This document shows, piece by piece, positions 35,701 to 50,109 of a stretch of DNA of 64,000 nt (within the stretch, counting starts at the first letter, position 1; every line of letters begins with the position of its first letter). A program made the translations under genes and the position numbers. The stretch comes from Archivesica marissinica (lineage: Eukaryota; Mollusca; Bivalvia; Venerida; Vesicomyidae): contig CM026390.1 in the NCBI GenBank assembly GCA_014843695.1, positions 8,812,977 through 8,876,976 of the forward strand. The letters are read 5' to 3'. The notes beneath the pieces are model-generated. The model saw only the letters and a program-made list of their open reading frames with translations. It was not told the DNA's origin and made no database searches.

Positions 35701-38700
35701 ATATAAACTCAGTGCCGTGTGTACACCCTACTGCATGTATATATAAACTCAGTGCCTTGTGTACACCCTACTACATGTATATATAAATTCAGTGCCGTGT
35801 GTACACCCTACTACATGTATATATATATATGCCGTGTATACACCCTACTACATGTATTTATAAAGTCAGTGCCGTGTGTACACACTACTACATGTATATA
35901 TGCCGTGTGTACACTCTACTACATGTATATATATGCCGTGTGTACACCCAACTACATGTATATATAAACTGAGTGCCGTGTGTACACTCTACTACATGGA
36001 TATATATGCCGTGTGTACACTCTATTACATGTAAATATATGCCGTGTGTACACTTTACTACATGTAAATATATGCCGTATACACTCTACTACATGTATAT
36101 ATATGTCATGTGTACACTCTACTACATGTATATATATGTCATGTGTACACTCTACTACATGTATATATATGCCGTGTGTACACTCTACTGCATGTATATA
36201 TATATATATATATGCCGTGTGCACCCTACTGCATGTATATATAAACTCAGTGCCGTGTTTGCACCCTACTACATGTATATATATATGCCGTGTGTACACT
36301 CTACTACATGTATATATATGCCGTGTGTACACCCTACTACATGTATATAAACTCAGTGCCGTGTGTACACCCTACTACATATATATAAACTCAGTGCCGT
36401 GTGTACACCCTACTACATGTATATATATATGCCGTGTGTACATTCTACTACATGTATATATATATGCCGTGTGTAAACTCTACAACATGTATATATAAAC
36501 TCAATGCCGTGTGTACACCGTACTACATGTATGTATATGCCGTGTGTTCACTCTACTACATGTATATATGAATTCAGTGCCGTGTGTACACCCTACTACA
36601 TATATATATATAAACTCAGTGCCGTGTGTACACCCTACTACTTATATATATATATGCCGTGTGTACACCATACGACATGTATATATAAAGTCAGTGCCGT
36701 GTATACACTCTACTACATGTATATATATGCTGTGTATACACCCTACTACATGTATATATAAACTCAGTGCCGTGTGTAAACCCTACTACATGTATATATA
36801 AACTCAGTGCCGTGTGTACACCTTACTACATGTATATATCAACTCAATGTCGTGTGTACACACTACTACATGTATATATAAACCCAGTGCCGTGTGTACA
36901 CCCTACAACATGTATATATAAACTCAGTGCCGTGTATACACCCTACTACATGTATATATATGCCGTGTATACACACTACTACATGTATATATAAATTCAG
37001 TGCCGTGTGTACATCTACTACATGTATATATATGCCGTGTATACACTCTACTACATGTATATATAAATTCAGTGCCGTGTGTACATCTACTACATGTATA
37101 TATATGCCGTTTGTACACTCTACTACATGTATATATATGCCGTGTGTACACCCTACTACATGTATATATAAACACAGTGCCGTGTGTACACCCTACTACA
37201 TGTATATATAAACTCAGTGCCGTGTGTACACCCTACTACATGTATATATAAACTCAGTGCCGTGTGTACACCTTACTACATGTATATATAAACTCAGTGT
37301 CGTGTGTACACCCTACTACATGTATATATAAACTCATTGCCGTGTATACACACTACTACATGTATATATATATGCCGTGTGTACACCTTACTACATGTAT
37401 ATATATATGCCGTGTGTTCACTCTACTACATGTATATAAATATATGCCGTGTGTACACCCTACTACATGTATATATATGCCGTGTATACACTCCACTACA
37501 TGTATATATAAACTCAATGCCGTGTGTACACCCTACTACATGTATATATATGCCGTGTGTACACTCTACTCCATGTATATATATGACGTGTGTACACTCA
37601 ACTACATGTATATATATGTCATGTATACACTCTACTACATGTAGTTATATGCCGTTTGTACACTCTATTACATGTATATATATATGCCGTGTGTACACCC
37701 TACTACATGTATATATATGCTGTGTATACACTCTATTACATGTATATATAAACTCAGTGCCGTGTGTACACCCTACTACATGTATATATAAACTCAGTGC
37801 CGTGTGTACACCTTACTACATGTATATATAAACTCAATGCCGTGTGTACACACTACTAAATTTATATATAAACTCAGTGCCGTGTATACACACTACTACA
37901 TGTATATATAAACCCAGTGCCGTGTGTACACCCTACAACATGTATATATAAACACAGTGCCGTGTATACACCCTTCTACATGTATATATAAACTCAGTGC
38001 CGTGTGTACACTCTACTAAATGTATATATATGCCGTGTGTACATTCTACTACATGTATATATAAATTCAGTACCGTTGTACACTCTACTACATGTATATA
38101 TATGCCGTTTGTACACTCTACTACATGTATATATATATGCCGTGTGTACACCCTACTACATGTATATATACACTCAGTGCCGTATGTACACCCTACTACA
38201 TGTATATATAAACTCAGTGCCTTGTTTACACCCTACTACATGTATATATAAACTCAGTGCCGTGTGTACACTCTACTACATGTATATATAAACTCAGTGC
38301 CGTGTGTACACTCTACTACATGTATATATAAACACAGTGCCGTGTGTACACTCTACTACATGTATATATATGCCGTGTGTACATTCTACTACATGTATAT
38401 ATAAATTCAGTGCCGTGTGTACACTCTACTACATGTATATATATGCCGTTTGTACACTCTACTACATGTATATATATGCCGTGTGTACACCCTACTACAT
38501 GTATATATAAACTCAGTGCCTTGTTTACACCCTACTACATGTATATATAAACTCAGTGCCGTGTGTACACCCTATTACATGTATATATAAACTCAGTGCT
38601 GTGTGTACACTCTACTCTATGTATATATAAACTCAGTGGCATGTGTACACTCTACTACATGTATATATAAACTCAGTGCCGTGTGTAATACCTACTACAT

Positions 38701-41700
38701 GTATATATAAACTCAATGCCGTGTGGGCACCCTACTACATGTATATATAAACTCAGTGCCGTGTGTACACCTTACTACATGTATATATAAACTCAATGCC
38801 GTGTGGACACCCTACTACATGTATATATAAACTCAGTGCCGTGTGTACACCTTACTACATGTATATATAAACTAAGTGCCGTGTGGACACCCTACTACAT
38901 GTATATATAAACTCAGTACTGTGTATACACACTACTACATGTATATATATATGCCGTGTGTACACCCTACTACATGTATATATATGCCGTGTGTTCACTC
39001 TACTACATGTATATATGAACTCAGTGCCGTGTGTACACCCTACTACATATATATATGAACTCAGTGCCGTGTGTACACCCTACTACATGTATATATATAT
39101 GCCGTGTGTACACACTACTGCATGTATATATATGCCGTGTGCTCACTCTACTACATGTATATATATGCCGTGTGTTCACTCTACTACATGTATATATATG
39201 CCGTGTGTTCACTCTACTACATGTATATATGCCGTGTGTTCACTCTACTACATGTATATATATGCCGTGTGTTCACTCTACTACATGTAGATATATACCG
39301 TGTGTACACCCTACTACATGTATATATAAACTCAGTGCCGTGTGTACACCCTACTACATGTATATATATGCCGTGTGTACACTCTACTCCATGTATATAT
39401 ATGCCGTGTGTACACTCAACTACATGTATAATAGTCATGTATACACACTACATTATATATATGCCGTGGTTCACTCTACTACATGTATATATATGCCGTG
39501 TTTACACTCTACTACATGTTTATATATATATATGCTGTGTGTACCCTACTACATGTCTATGTAAACTCAGTGCCGTGTGTACACTCTACTACATGTATAT
39601 ATATATATATAATTATAAAATATATATATATATATATATAAGAGAGAGAGAGAAGAGAGAGATAAGCCGTGTGCACCTACTACATGTATATATAAACTCA
39701 GTGCCGTGTGTACACCCTACTACATGTATATATATATATATGCCGTGTGTACACTCTACTACAGGTATATATATGCCGTGTGTCCACCCTACCACATGTA
39801 TATATAAACGCAGTGCCGTGTGTACACTCTACTACATGTATATATATGCCGTGTGTTCACTCTACTACATGTATATATAAACTCAGTGCCGTGTGTACAC
39901 TGTACTACATGTATATATATGCCGTGAGTTCACCCAACTACATGTATATATATGTCATGTATACACTATACTACATTTATATATATATCGTTTGTACACT
40001 CTATTACATGTATATATATGCCGTGTGTACACCCTACTACATGTATATATATGCCGTGTATACACTCTACTACATGTATATATAAATTCAGTGCCCTGTG
40101 TACACTCTACTACATGTATATATATGCCGTTTGTACACTCTACTACATGTATATATATGCCGTGTGTACACCTTACTACATGTATATATAAAATCAGTGC
40201 CGTGTGTACACGCTACTGCATGTATATATAAACTCAGTGCCGTGTGTACACCCTACTACATGTATATATAAACTCAGTGCCGTGTGTACACCCTACTACA
40301 TGTATATATAAACTCAATGCCGTGTGTACTCCCTATTACATGTATATATAAACCCAGTGCCGTGTGTACACCCTACAACATGTATATATAAACTCAGTGC
40401 CGTGTATAAACCCTACTACATGTATATATAAACTCAGTGCCGTGTGTACACTCTACTACATGTATATATATGCCGTGTGTACACCCTACTACATGTATAT
40501 ATAAACAAAATGCCGTGTGTACACCCTACGTCATGTATATATATGCCGTGTATACACTCTACTACATGTATATATAAATTCAGTGCCGTGTGTACACTCT
40601 ACTACATGTATATATATGCCGTTTGTACACTCTACTACATGTATATATATGCCATGTGTACACCTTACTACATGTATATATAAACTCAGTGCCGTGTCTA
40701 CACCCTACTTCATGTATATATAAACTCAGTGCCATGTGTACACCCTACTACATGTATATATAAACTCAGTGCCTTGTGTACACCCTACTACAAGTATATA
40801 TAAACTCAGTGCCGTGTGTAATACCTACTACATGTATATATAAACTCAGTGCCGTGTGTACACACTACTACATGTATATATAAACTCAGTGCCGTGTGTA
40901 CACTCTACTACATGTATATATAAACTAAGTGCCGTGTGGACACCCTACTACATGTATATAAACTCAGTGCTGTGTATACACACTACTACATGTATATATA
41001 TGCCGTGTGTACACCCTACTACATGTATATATATGCCGTGTGTTCACTCTACTACATGTATATATATGCTGTGTATACACTCTATTACATGTATATATAA
41101 ACTCAGTGCCGTGTGTACACCCTACTACATGTCTATATAAACTCAGTGCCGTGTGTACACCTTACTACATGTATATATAAACTCAATGCCGTGTGTACAT
41201 CCTACTACATGTATATATAAACTCAGTGCCGTGTGTACACTCTACTACATGGATATTTATGCCGTGTGTACACTCTACTACATGTATATATATGTCATGA
41301 GTACACTCTACTACATGTATATATATGCCGTGTTTACACTCTACTACATGTTTATATATATATATGCTGTGTGCACCCTATTACATGTCTATGTAAACTC
41401 AGTGCCGTGTGTGTACACTCTACTACATATATATATATATATATATATAAGCCGTGTGCACCCTACTACATGTATACATAAACTCAGTGCCGTGTGTACA
41501 CCCTACTACATGTATATATATATGCCGTGTGTACACTCTACTACATGTATATATATGCCGTGTGTCCACCCTACTACATGTATATATAAACGCAGTGCCT
41601 TGTGTACACACTACTACATGTATATATAAAGTCAGTGCCGTGTGTACAAACTACTACATGTATATATATACCGTGTGTTCACTCTACTACATGTATATAT

Positions 41701-43951
41701 ATGCTGTGTATACACTCTATTACATGTATATATAAACTCAGTGCCGTGTGTACACACTACTAAATGTATATATAAACTCAGTGCCGTGTGTATACCCTAC
41801 TACATGTATATATAAACTCAGTGCCGTGTGTACACCCTACTACATGTATATATAAACTCAATGCCGTGTGTACACCCTACTACATGTATATATAAACTCA
41901 GTGCCGTGTATACACACTACTACATGTATACATATGCCGTGTGTACATCCTACTACATGTATATATAAACTCAGTGCCATGTGTACTCCCTACTACATGT
42001 ATATATAAACCCAGTGCCGTGTGTACACCCTACAACATGTATATATAAACTCAGTGCCGTGTATACACCCTACTACATGTATATATAAACTCAGTGCCGT
42101 GTGTACACTCTACTACATGTATATATATGCCGTGTGTACACCCTACTACATGTATATATAAACACAGTGCCGTGTGTACACCCTACCTCATGTATATATA
42201 TGCCGTGTATACACTCTACTACATGTATATATAAATTCAGTGCCCTGTGTACACTCTACTACATATATATATATGCCGTTTGTACACTCTACTACATGTA
42301 TATATATGCCGTGTGTACACCTTACTACATGTATATATAAACTCAGTGCCGTGTGTACACCCTACTACATGTATATATAAACTCAGTGCCGTGTGTACAC
42401 CCTACTACATGTATATATAAACTCAGTGCCGTGTGTACACCCTACTACATGTATATATAAACTCAGTGCATTGTGTACACCCTACTACAAGTATATATAA
42501 ACTCAATGCCGTGTGTAAACCCTACTACATGTATATATAAACTCAGTGCCGTGTGTACACTCTACTACATGTATATATAAACTCAGTGCCGTGTGTAATA
42601 CCTACTATATGTATATATAAACTAAGTGCCGTGTGGACACCCTACTACATGTATATATAAACTCAGTGCTGTGTATACACACTACTACATGTATATATAT
42701 GCAGTGTGTACACCCTACTACATGTATATATATGCCGTGTGTTCACTCTACTACATGTATATATGAACTCAGTGCCGTGAGTACACCCTACTACATATAT
42801 ATATGAACTCAGTGCCGTGTGTACACCCTACTACATGTATATATATATGCCGTGTGTACACTCTACTACATGTATATATATATGCCGTGTGTACACCCTA
42901 CTACATATATATATAAAGTCAGTGCCCTGTGTACACACTACTGCATGCATATATATGCCGTGTGTTCACTCTACTACATGTATATATATGCCGTGTGTTC
43001 ACTCTACTACATGTATATATATGCCGTGTGTTCACTCTACTACATGTATATATTTGCCGTGTGTTCACTCTACTACATGTATATATGCCGTGTGTTCACT
43101 CTACTACATGTATATATATGCCGTGTGTTCACTCTACTACATATATATATATATGCCGTGTGTACACCCTACTGCATGTATATATAAACTCAGTGCCGTG
43201 TATACACCCTACTACATGTATACATATGCCGTGTATACACTCTACTACATGTATATATAAACTCAGTGCCGTGTGTACACCCTACTACATGTATATATAT
43301 GCCGTGTGTACACTCTACTCCATGTATATATATGCCGTGTGTACACTCAGCTACATGTATATATATGTCAAGTATACACTCTACTACATGTATATATACG
43401 CCTTTTGTACACTCTATTACATATATATATATGCCATGTGTACACTCTACTACATGTATATATATGCCGTGTGGTCACTTTACTACATGTATATATATGC
43501 CGTGTGTTCACTCTACTACATGTATATATATGCCGTGTGTTCACTCTACTACATGTATATATATGCCGTGTGTTCACTCTACTACATGTATACATATGCT
43601 GTGTATACACCCTACTACATGTATATATAAACTCAGTGCCGTGTGTACACCCTACTACATGTATATATAAACTCAGTGCCGTGTGTACACCCTACTACAT
43701 GTATATATAAACTCAATGCCTTGTGTACATCCTACTACATGTATATATAAACTCAGTGCCGTGTGTACACTCTACTACATGGATATTTATTCCGTGTGTA
43801 CACTCTACTACATGTATATATATGTCATTTGTACACTCTACTACATGTATATATATGCCGTGTTTACACTCTACTACATGTTTATATATATATATGCTGT
43901 GTGCACCCTACTACATGTCTATGTAAACTCAGTGCCGTGTGTACACTCTAC

Positions 43952-44003
<52 letters not shown>

Positions 44004-47000
44004 AATATATATATAAAAAAAAAAAAAACCCACCCTACTACATGTATACATAAACTCAGTGCCGTGTGACCCTACTACATGTATATATAAACTCAATGCC
44101 GTGTGTACATCCTACTACATGTATATATAAACTCAGTGCCGTGTGTACACTCTACTACATGGATATTTATGCCGTGTGTACACTCTACTACATGTATATA
44201 TATGTCATGTACACTCTACTACATGTATATATATGCCGTGTTTACACTCTACTACATGTTTATATATATATATGCTGTGTGCACCCTACTACATGTCTAT
44301 GTAAACTCAGTGCCGTGTGTACACTCTACTACATATATATATATATATATATATAAGCCGTGTGCACCCTACTACATGTATACATAAACTCAGTGCCGTG
44401 TGTACACCCTACTACATGTATATATATGCCGTGTGTACACCCTACTACATGTATATATAAACGCAGTGCCGTGTGTACACCCTACTACATATATATATGA
44501 ACTCAGTGCCGTGTGTACACCCTACTACATGTATATATATATACCGTGTGTACACTCTACTACATGTATATATATATGCCGTGTGTACACCCTACTACAT
44601 ATATATATAAAGTCAGTGCCCTGTGTACACACTACTGCATGCATATATATGCCGTGTGTTCACTCTACTACATGTATATATATGCCGTGTGTTCACTCTA
44701 CTACATGTATATATATGCCGTGTGTTCACTCTACTACATGTATATATTTGCCGTGTGTTCACTCTACTACATGTATATATGCCGTGTGTTCACTCTACTA
44801 CATGTATATATATGCCGTGTGTTCACTCTACTACATATATATATATGCCGTGTGTACACCCTACTGCATGTATATATAAACTCAGTGCCGTGTATACACC
44901 CTACTACATGTATACATATGCCGTGTATACACTCTACTACATGTATATATAAACTCAGTGCCGTGTGTACACCCTACTACATGTATATATATGCCGTGTG
45001 TACACTCTACTCCATGTATATATATGCCGTGTGTACACTCAGCTACATGTATATATATGTCAAGTATACACTCTACTACATGTATATATACGCCTTTTGT
45101 ACACTCTATTACATATATATATATGCCATGTGTACACTCTACTACATGTATATATATGCCGTGTGGTCACTTTACTACATGTATATATATGCCGTGTGTT
45201 CACTCTACTACATGTATATATATGCCGTGTGTTCACTCTACTACATGTATATATATGCCGTGTGTTCACTCTACTACATGTATACATATGCTGTGTATAC
45301 ACCCTACTACATGTATATATAAACTCAGTGCCGTGTGTACACCCTACTACATGTATATATAAACTCAGTGCCGTGTGTACACCCTACTACATGTATATAT
45401 AAACTCAATGCCGTATGTACATCCTACTACATGTATATATAAACTCAGTGCCGTGTGTACACTCTACTACATGGATATTTATGCCGTGTGTACACTCTAC
45501 TACATGTATATATATATCATGTGTACACTCTACTACATGTATATATATGCCGTGTTTACACTCTACTACATGTTTATATATATATAAGCCGTGTGCACCC
45601 TACTACATGTATACATAAACTCAGTGCCGTGTGTACACCCTACTACATGTATATATAAACTCAGTGCCGTGTGTACTCCCTACTACATGTATATATAAAC
45701 ACAGTGCCGTGTGTACACCCTACAACATGTATATATAAACTCAGTGCCGTGTATGCACCCTACTACATGTATATATAAACTCAGTGCCGTGTGTACACTC
45801 TACTACATGTATATTTATGCCGTATGTACACCCTACTACATGTATATATAAACACAGTGCCGTGTGTACACCCTACTTCATGTATATATATGCCGTGCAT
45901 ATACTCTACTACATGTATATATAAATTCAGTGCCCTGTGTACACTCTACTACATGTATATTTATGCCGTTTGTACACTCTACTACATGTATATATATGCC
46001 GTGTGTACACCCTACTACATTTATATATAAACTCAGTGCCGTGTGTACACTCTACTACATATATATATAAACTCAGTGCCGTGTGTAATACCTACTACAT
46101 GTATATATAAACTCAGTGCCGTGTGTACACCCTACTACATGTATATATAAACTCAGTGCCGTGTGTACACCTTACTACATGTATATATAAACTAAGTGCC
46201 GTGTGGAAACCCTACTACATGTATATATAAACTCAGTGCTGTGTATACACACTACTACTACATGTATATATATGCCGTGTGTACACCCTACTACATGTAT
46301 ATATATGCCGTGTGTTCACTCTACTACATGTATATATGAACTCAGTGCCGTGTGTACACCTTACTACATATATATATATGAACTCAGTGCCGTGTGTACA
46401 CCCTACTACATGTATATATATGTGCTGTGTGTACACTCTACTACATGTATATATATATATATATGCCGTGTGTACACCCTACTACATGTATATATAAAGT
46501 CAGTGCCGTGTGTACACGCTACTGCATGTATATATATGCCGTTTGTTCACTCTACTACATGTATATATATGCCGTGTGTTTACTCTACTACATGTATATA
46601 TATGCCGTGTGTTCACTCTACTACATGAACATATATACCGTGTGTTCACTCTACTACATGTATATATATGCGCCGTGTGTTCACTCTACTACATGTATAT
46701 ATATGCCGTGTGTTCACTCTACTACATGTATATATATGCCGTGTGTACACCCTACTACATGTATATATAAATTCAGTGCCGTGTGTACACCCTACTACAT
46801 GTATATATAATCTCAGTGCCGTGTGTACACCCTACTACATGTATATATATTTCGTGTGTATATCCTACTACATGTATATATATATGCCGTATGTACACTC
46901 TACTACATATATATATAAACTCAGTGCTGTGTGCACACTCTACTACATGTATATATATGCCGTGTGTACACTCTACTACATGTATATATAATCTCAGTGC

Positions 47001-47551
47001 CGTGTGTACAAACTACTACATGTATATATAAACTCAGTGCCGTGTGTACACTCTACTACATGTATATATAAACTCAGTGCCGTGTGTACACTCTACTACA
47101 TGTATATATATGCCGTGTGTACACCCTACTACATGTATATATAAAGTCAGTGCCCTGTGTACACACTACTGCATGTATATATATGCCGTGCGTTCACTCT
47201 ACTGCATGTATATATATGCCGTTTGTTCACTCTACTACATGTATATATATGCCGTGTGTTTACTCTACTACATGTGTATATATGCCGTGTGTTCACTCTA
47301 CTACATGTACATATATACCGTGTGTTCACTCTACTACATGTATATATATGCCGTGTGTACACCCTACTACATGTATATATATGCCGTGTGTACACCCTAC
47401 TACATGTATATATATGCCGTGTGTTCACCCTACTACATGTATATAGATGCCGTGTGTACACCCTACTACATGTATATATATGCCGTGTGTACACCCTACT
47501 ACATGTATATATGTGCCGTGTGTACACCCTACTACATGTATATATAAACTC
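32736..47551. repeat. 14.8-kb minisatellite of alternating 40-bp and 33-bp units
   Basis: The core GCCGTGTGTACACYCTACTA + CATGTATATATA is followed either by AACTCAGT (40 bp) or directly by T plus the next GCC (33 bp). Each unit contains the palindromes GTGTACAC and ACATGT plus a TATATATA run. Large blocks are duplicated: about 33500-35300 recurs at 35715-37480 (offset 2215 then 2180), and about 42780-44060 recurs near 44475-45600 (offset about 1692). AT and AG microsatellite bursts interrupt it at 33399-33460, 39600-39660, 41424-41450 and 43958-44028. Dozens of open frames on both strands are repeat artefacts. Confidence 0.97.
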
Positions 47552-47572
47552 GACAAACCCAGGTTATGTGGA

Positions 47573-47775
47573 AGTCGTGATAACACCTCTGCTTCAGGTG
47601 TGAGATACTCGGAAGTCGCGCCCAGCTGGAGCCGTTACGATCGTGCCCTTAGGAATGACACTTAAATTCCACATTGCCTCTTCTCTCTCCCTCATGCCGA
47701 TGAATTATATCAGGAATGAGTTCTTGTGAGCGATTAAAATAATGTTGTAAGAACTAAAATTGTATAAATTAATAG
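47573..47775 (+). mobile_element. plus-strand copy of SINE family 2
   Basis: It has GTCGTGATAACACCTCTGC at the 5' end (decayed head), CTGGAGCCGTTACGATCGTG, a TC-rich tract, ATCAGGAATGAGTTCTTGTG and TGTTGTAAGAACT at the 3' end. This matches 15965-16180 in order. The B box is not recognisable. Confidence 0.7.
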
Positions 47776-48258
47776 GAACCACATATTTAAGTTAATTTTA
47801 CGGTGTGCGAGAGTCGACAAAATGGTACCCATACCATCTCCCCGTTGAAACCGCTACAGGGAGTTGAGCAATTTCAAAACAACATATAGTGTACGTTTAA
47901 TGCAAACATTCAACTACAAACATAAATTGTATCACTGAGAAACCTATAGAGTGCGACAGATGGCCGCCATCTACTTATTACAATATACTTCATATCATAC
48001 GTTATGGTGTGGACATTACAATGTATGTCTATTTGATAATAACTCGTACACAGGCCCATAGCCACACTGAGACACACTGAGGCAGCGGCCTCGGTTAACA
48101 TTTCCAAAGCAAAAAAAAAATGAAATTAAAAAAATTGCCAAAAATATCCATTTGCTGTATAAAATTGTTGACTGTTAGAGAGCTAAAAGGTCAATACATA
48201 ATTATACGTCTAAACTCATTAAATCAGAACATCGCTTCTATACTCCAACAATATTAAT
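47776..48258. other. single-copy spacer before the transposon
   Basis: AT-rich, with an A-rich tract at 48111-48136. No exon or element was recognised. The true outer boundary of the transposon may lie slightly inside this stretch. Confidence 0.4.
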
Positions 48259-48802
48259 GTCCAGTTGCCACCTGTATGCCTTCTGTAGAGAACCTTGTTG
48301 CCATGAGAAGTGTATTGTTTTTTGATGGTTTCATACCCTCGTGGGTCTATTGAAAATATTTAGCTTGGTTGCCGGACCAGCAACTTCGGGGAAATCTGCT
48401 AATTAGCATAAATCCAAGATGGCCGCCGTGCATGGTGATGAAATATAACTTTTGAACTGGTCAACTTTGAATCATGTGTGATATATCTTTTTCAAATAAT
48501 TTTTACTTGGGAAATTGATTTTTGTCATCAATTGTGCGATTCAGGGTGAAATCTGAGGTCAAAGGTCAAGTTCAAGGTCATTTAAGTCAAGAAAAGTAGT
48601 AAAATGCCCTATCTCAGGCCCAAATGTACCGATTTTAATAATCTTGGTGTCTACCTTATTGTTTTCTATGCTCCTGAATCAATAAATGAATATTTCAGAA
48701 TGATTGGTGCTCAAGGTAATATTCAAAGGATGAAGGTCAAGGTCATTTGGGCCTCCACAATCCACCCCAAGCCTTGAAACATGTTATATCTCTTGCAGAA
48801 AT
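48259..48802 (+). repeat. left terminal inverted repeat
   Basis: About 545 bp. Inside are AGGTCAAAGGTCA (48556-48568) and two TCAAGGTCA motifs (48572 and 48737). AGGTCA-n-AGGTCA is the DR1 pattern recognised by RXR/HNF4-type nuclear receptors, and TCAAGGTCA is the SF-1/ERR monomer site. The match is direct; function is inference. Confidence 0.88.
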
Positions 48803-48894
48803 TAAGTTATATTATCACGTCTTCTTTCAGAGATACGTTTTTATTAATCTGGAATATTTGTTCATAGCCAATTCACTGTTTTGTAATTTCAGGT

Positions 48895-50109
48895 ATGGCT
48901 GACTCAAGGTATCTTCTCCCAGTGTGTCACGGAGGTGGAGAAGATACGAAATTCACCGAAGGAGGGATCAACAAGCTCATCTCATGTGCCACAACTCGTG
49001 GAGATGGGGATCTTCGGGCTAAGCTACAGGACATTATTGATGGTGGTGGTGATGCCCCAAGCATAGTCTTCCATAAAGGTTGCTACTGTACTTATACATC
49101 CAAAGAGAAAATTGAGAGGTTTAAAAAGTCACAGAAAAGAAAGGCTGAAGATGACGGGGTGAGGGTGACCACCAGGTCTCATACTCAGGCAGCTGACAAA
49201 GGTGTGTTTGAGTTAAAACGTGATTGTATCTTCTGTGGTGATACATGTTTGCCCATGGATGATAGACACCCAGAAAGATGGGACCGTGTTCGAGAATGTA
49301 TGACCAAAGAACGATTTGACAAAGACCGTAACCCACTCCCAACAATGAAAGATGTGATCCTTGATGTGGCTGATCAGCGTAATGATGATGTAGCCAGAAG
49401 GGTCAAGTTGCATCTTGCTTGTGTTTCTGACCTACCTTCTGCTGATTGCAAGTACCATGTACGCTGCTATAACAGTTTCATGAAAATACCCAAATATGCT
49501 GATTTGCCAACTGGTAGTGCAGATGAAAATGCTCTGAAGCAAGTCATTGAGTGCATGAACACAGACAGGTCCAGAATATGGAATAGTGTTCAACTCCATT
49601 CCCTGTACTCTGATTTTGGTGGCAAGCTCGGCCGACGTGACATGTTTAGCAAGTTGACCGACTGCATGAATAAAGACGTTATCGTTGTGCAGGTACAAGG
49701 CTGTGCTACCATTATTGGTTACCGTGAGTCCATTGCTAAAAGTCTTAAGGTAGTCCAGGTGGCTGAAATGGATGAGACGAAAATTGATTCTGTGGTGAGG
49801 CAGATCAAGCAGGAGGCACGGTCGGTCAAGTACAGCAGTGCCAATTATGACCTGGCAGAGTTTACACAGGCCAACACAATCAAAGCAACTAGCCCAACTT
49901 TGTTGAAGTTGATTTCAAATCTGGTCTCCAGTGGTGAAGTAACCAAGAAATCTCTGAGTCTGAGCCAGTCAATTCAGAGTCATATAACAAATACACGAAA
50001 TCAAACAACATTAGGACTCGCTGTCAAACTGCAGCACCGGCATGGCAGTTCCGAACTTCTAAAGCTCCTTCATGAGTATGCTTCACAACCTCGTATGATG
50101 AGGTCCTAA
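48895..50109 (+). CDS. N-terminal fragment (404 aa) with Cys/His zinc-binding motifs
   Basis: Candidate metal ligands are H60/C63 (HKGCYC), C111-x2-C114-x3-C118 (CIFCGDTC), and C185-x2-H188-x2-C191 (CKYHVRC). They suggest DNA-binding zinc fingers at the N terminus, as in many transposases. The frame ends with a stop at 50107, but family-like sequence continues in the next frame from 50091 (SYDEVLRFRKSAARFLGD). This places a one-base deletion near 50080. No coiled coil or signal peptide. Composition is more GC-rich than the surrounding arrays. Confidence 0.75.
   Translation: MADSRYLLPVCHGGGEDTKFTEGGINKLISCATTRGDGDLRAKLQDIIDGGGDAPSIVFHKGCYCTYTSKEKIERFKKSQKRKAEDDGVRVTTRSHTQAADKGVFELKRDCIFCGDTCLPMDDRHPERWDRVRECMTKERFDKDRNPLPTMKDVILDVADQRNDDVARRVKLHLACVSDLPSADCKYHVRCYNSFMKIPKYADLPTGSADENALKQVIECMNTDRSRIWNSVQLHSLYSDFGGKLGRRDMFSKLTDCMNKDVIVVQVQGCATIIGYRESIAKSLKVVQVAEMDETKIDSVVRQIKQEARSVKYSSANYDLAEFTQANTIKATSPTLLKLISNLVSSGEVTKKSLSLSQSIQSHITNTRNQTTLGLAVKLQHRHGSSELLKLLHEYASQPRMMRS

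Noticed and set aside
33504..47603. Dozens of cysteine/tyrosine-rich repeat frames on both strands
   Set aside because: All lie in the 33/40-bp array; frames overlap on both strands and reflect period and lack of stops, not coding.
49121..49698. Antisense frames within the transposon gene
   Set aside because: Shadows of the real plus-strand coding sequence.
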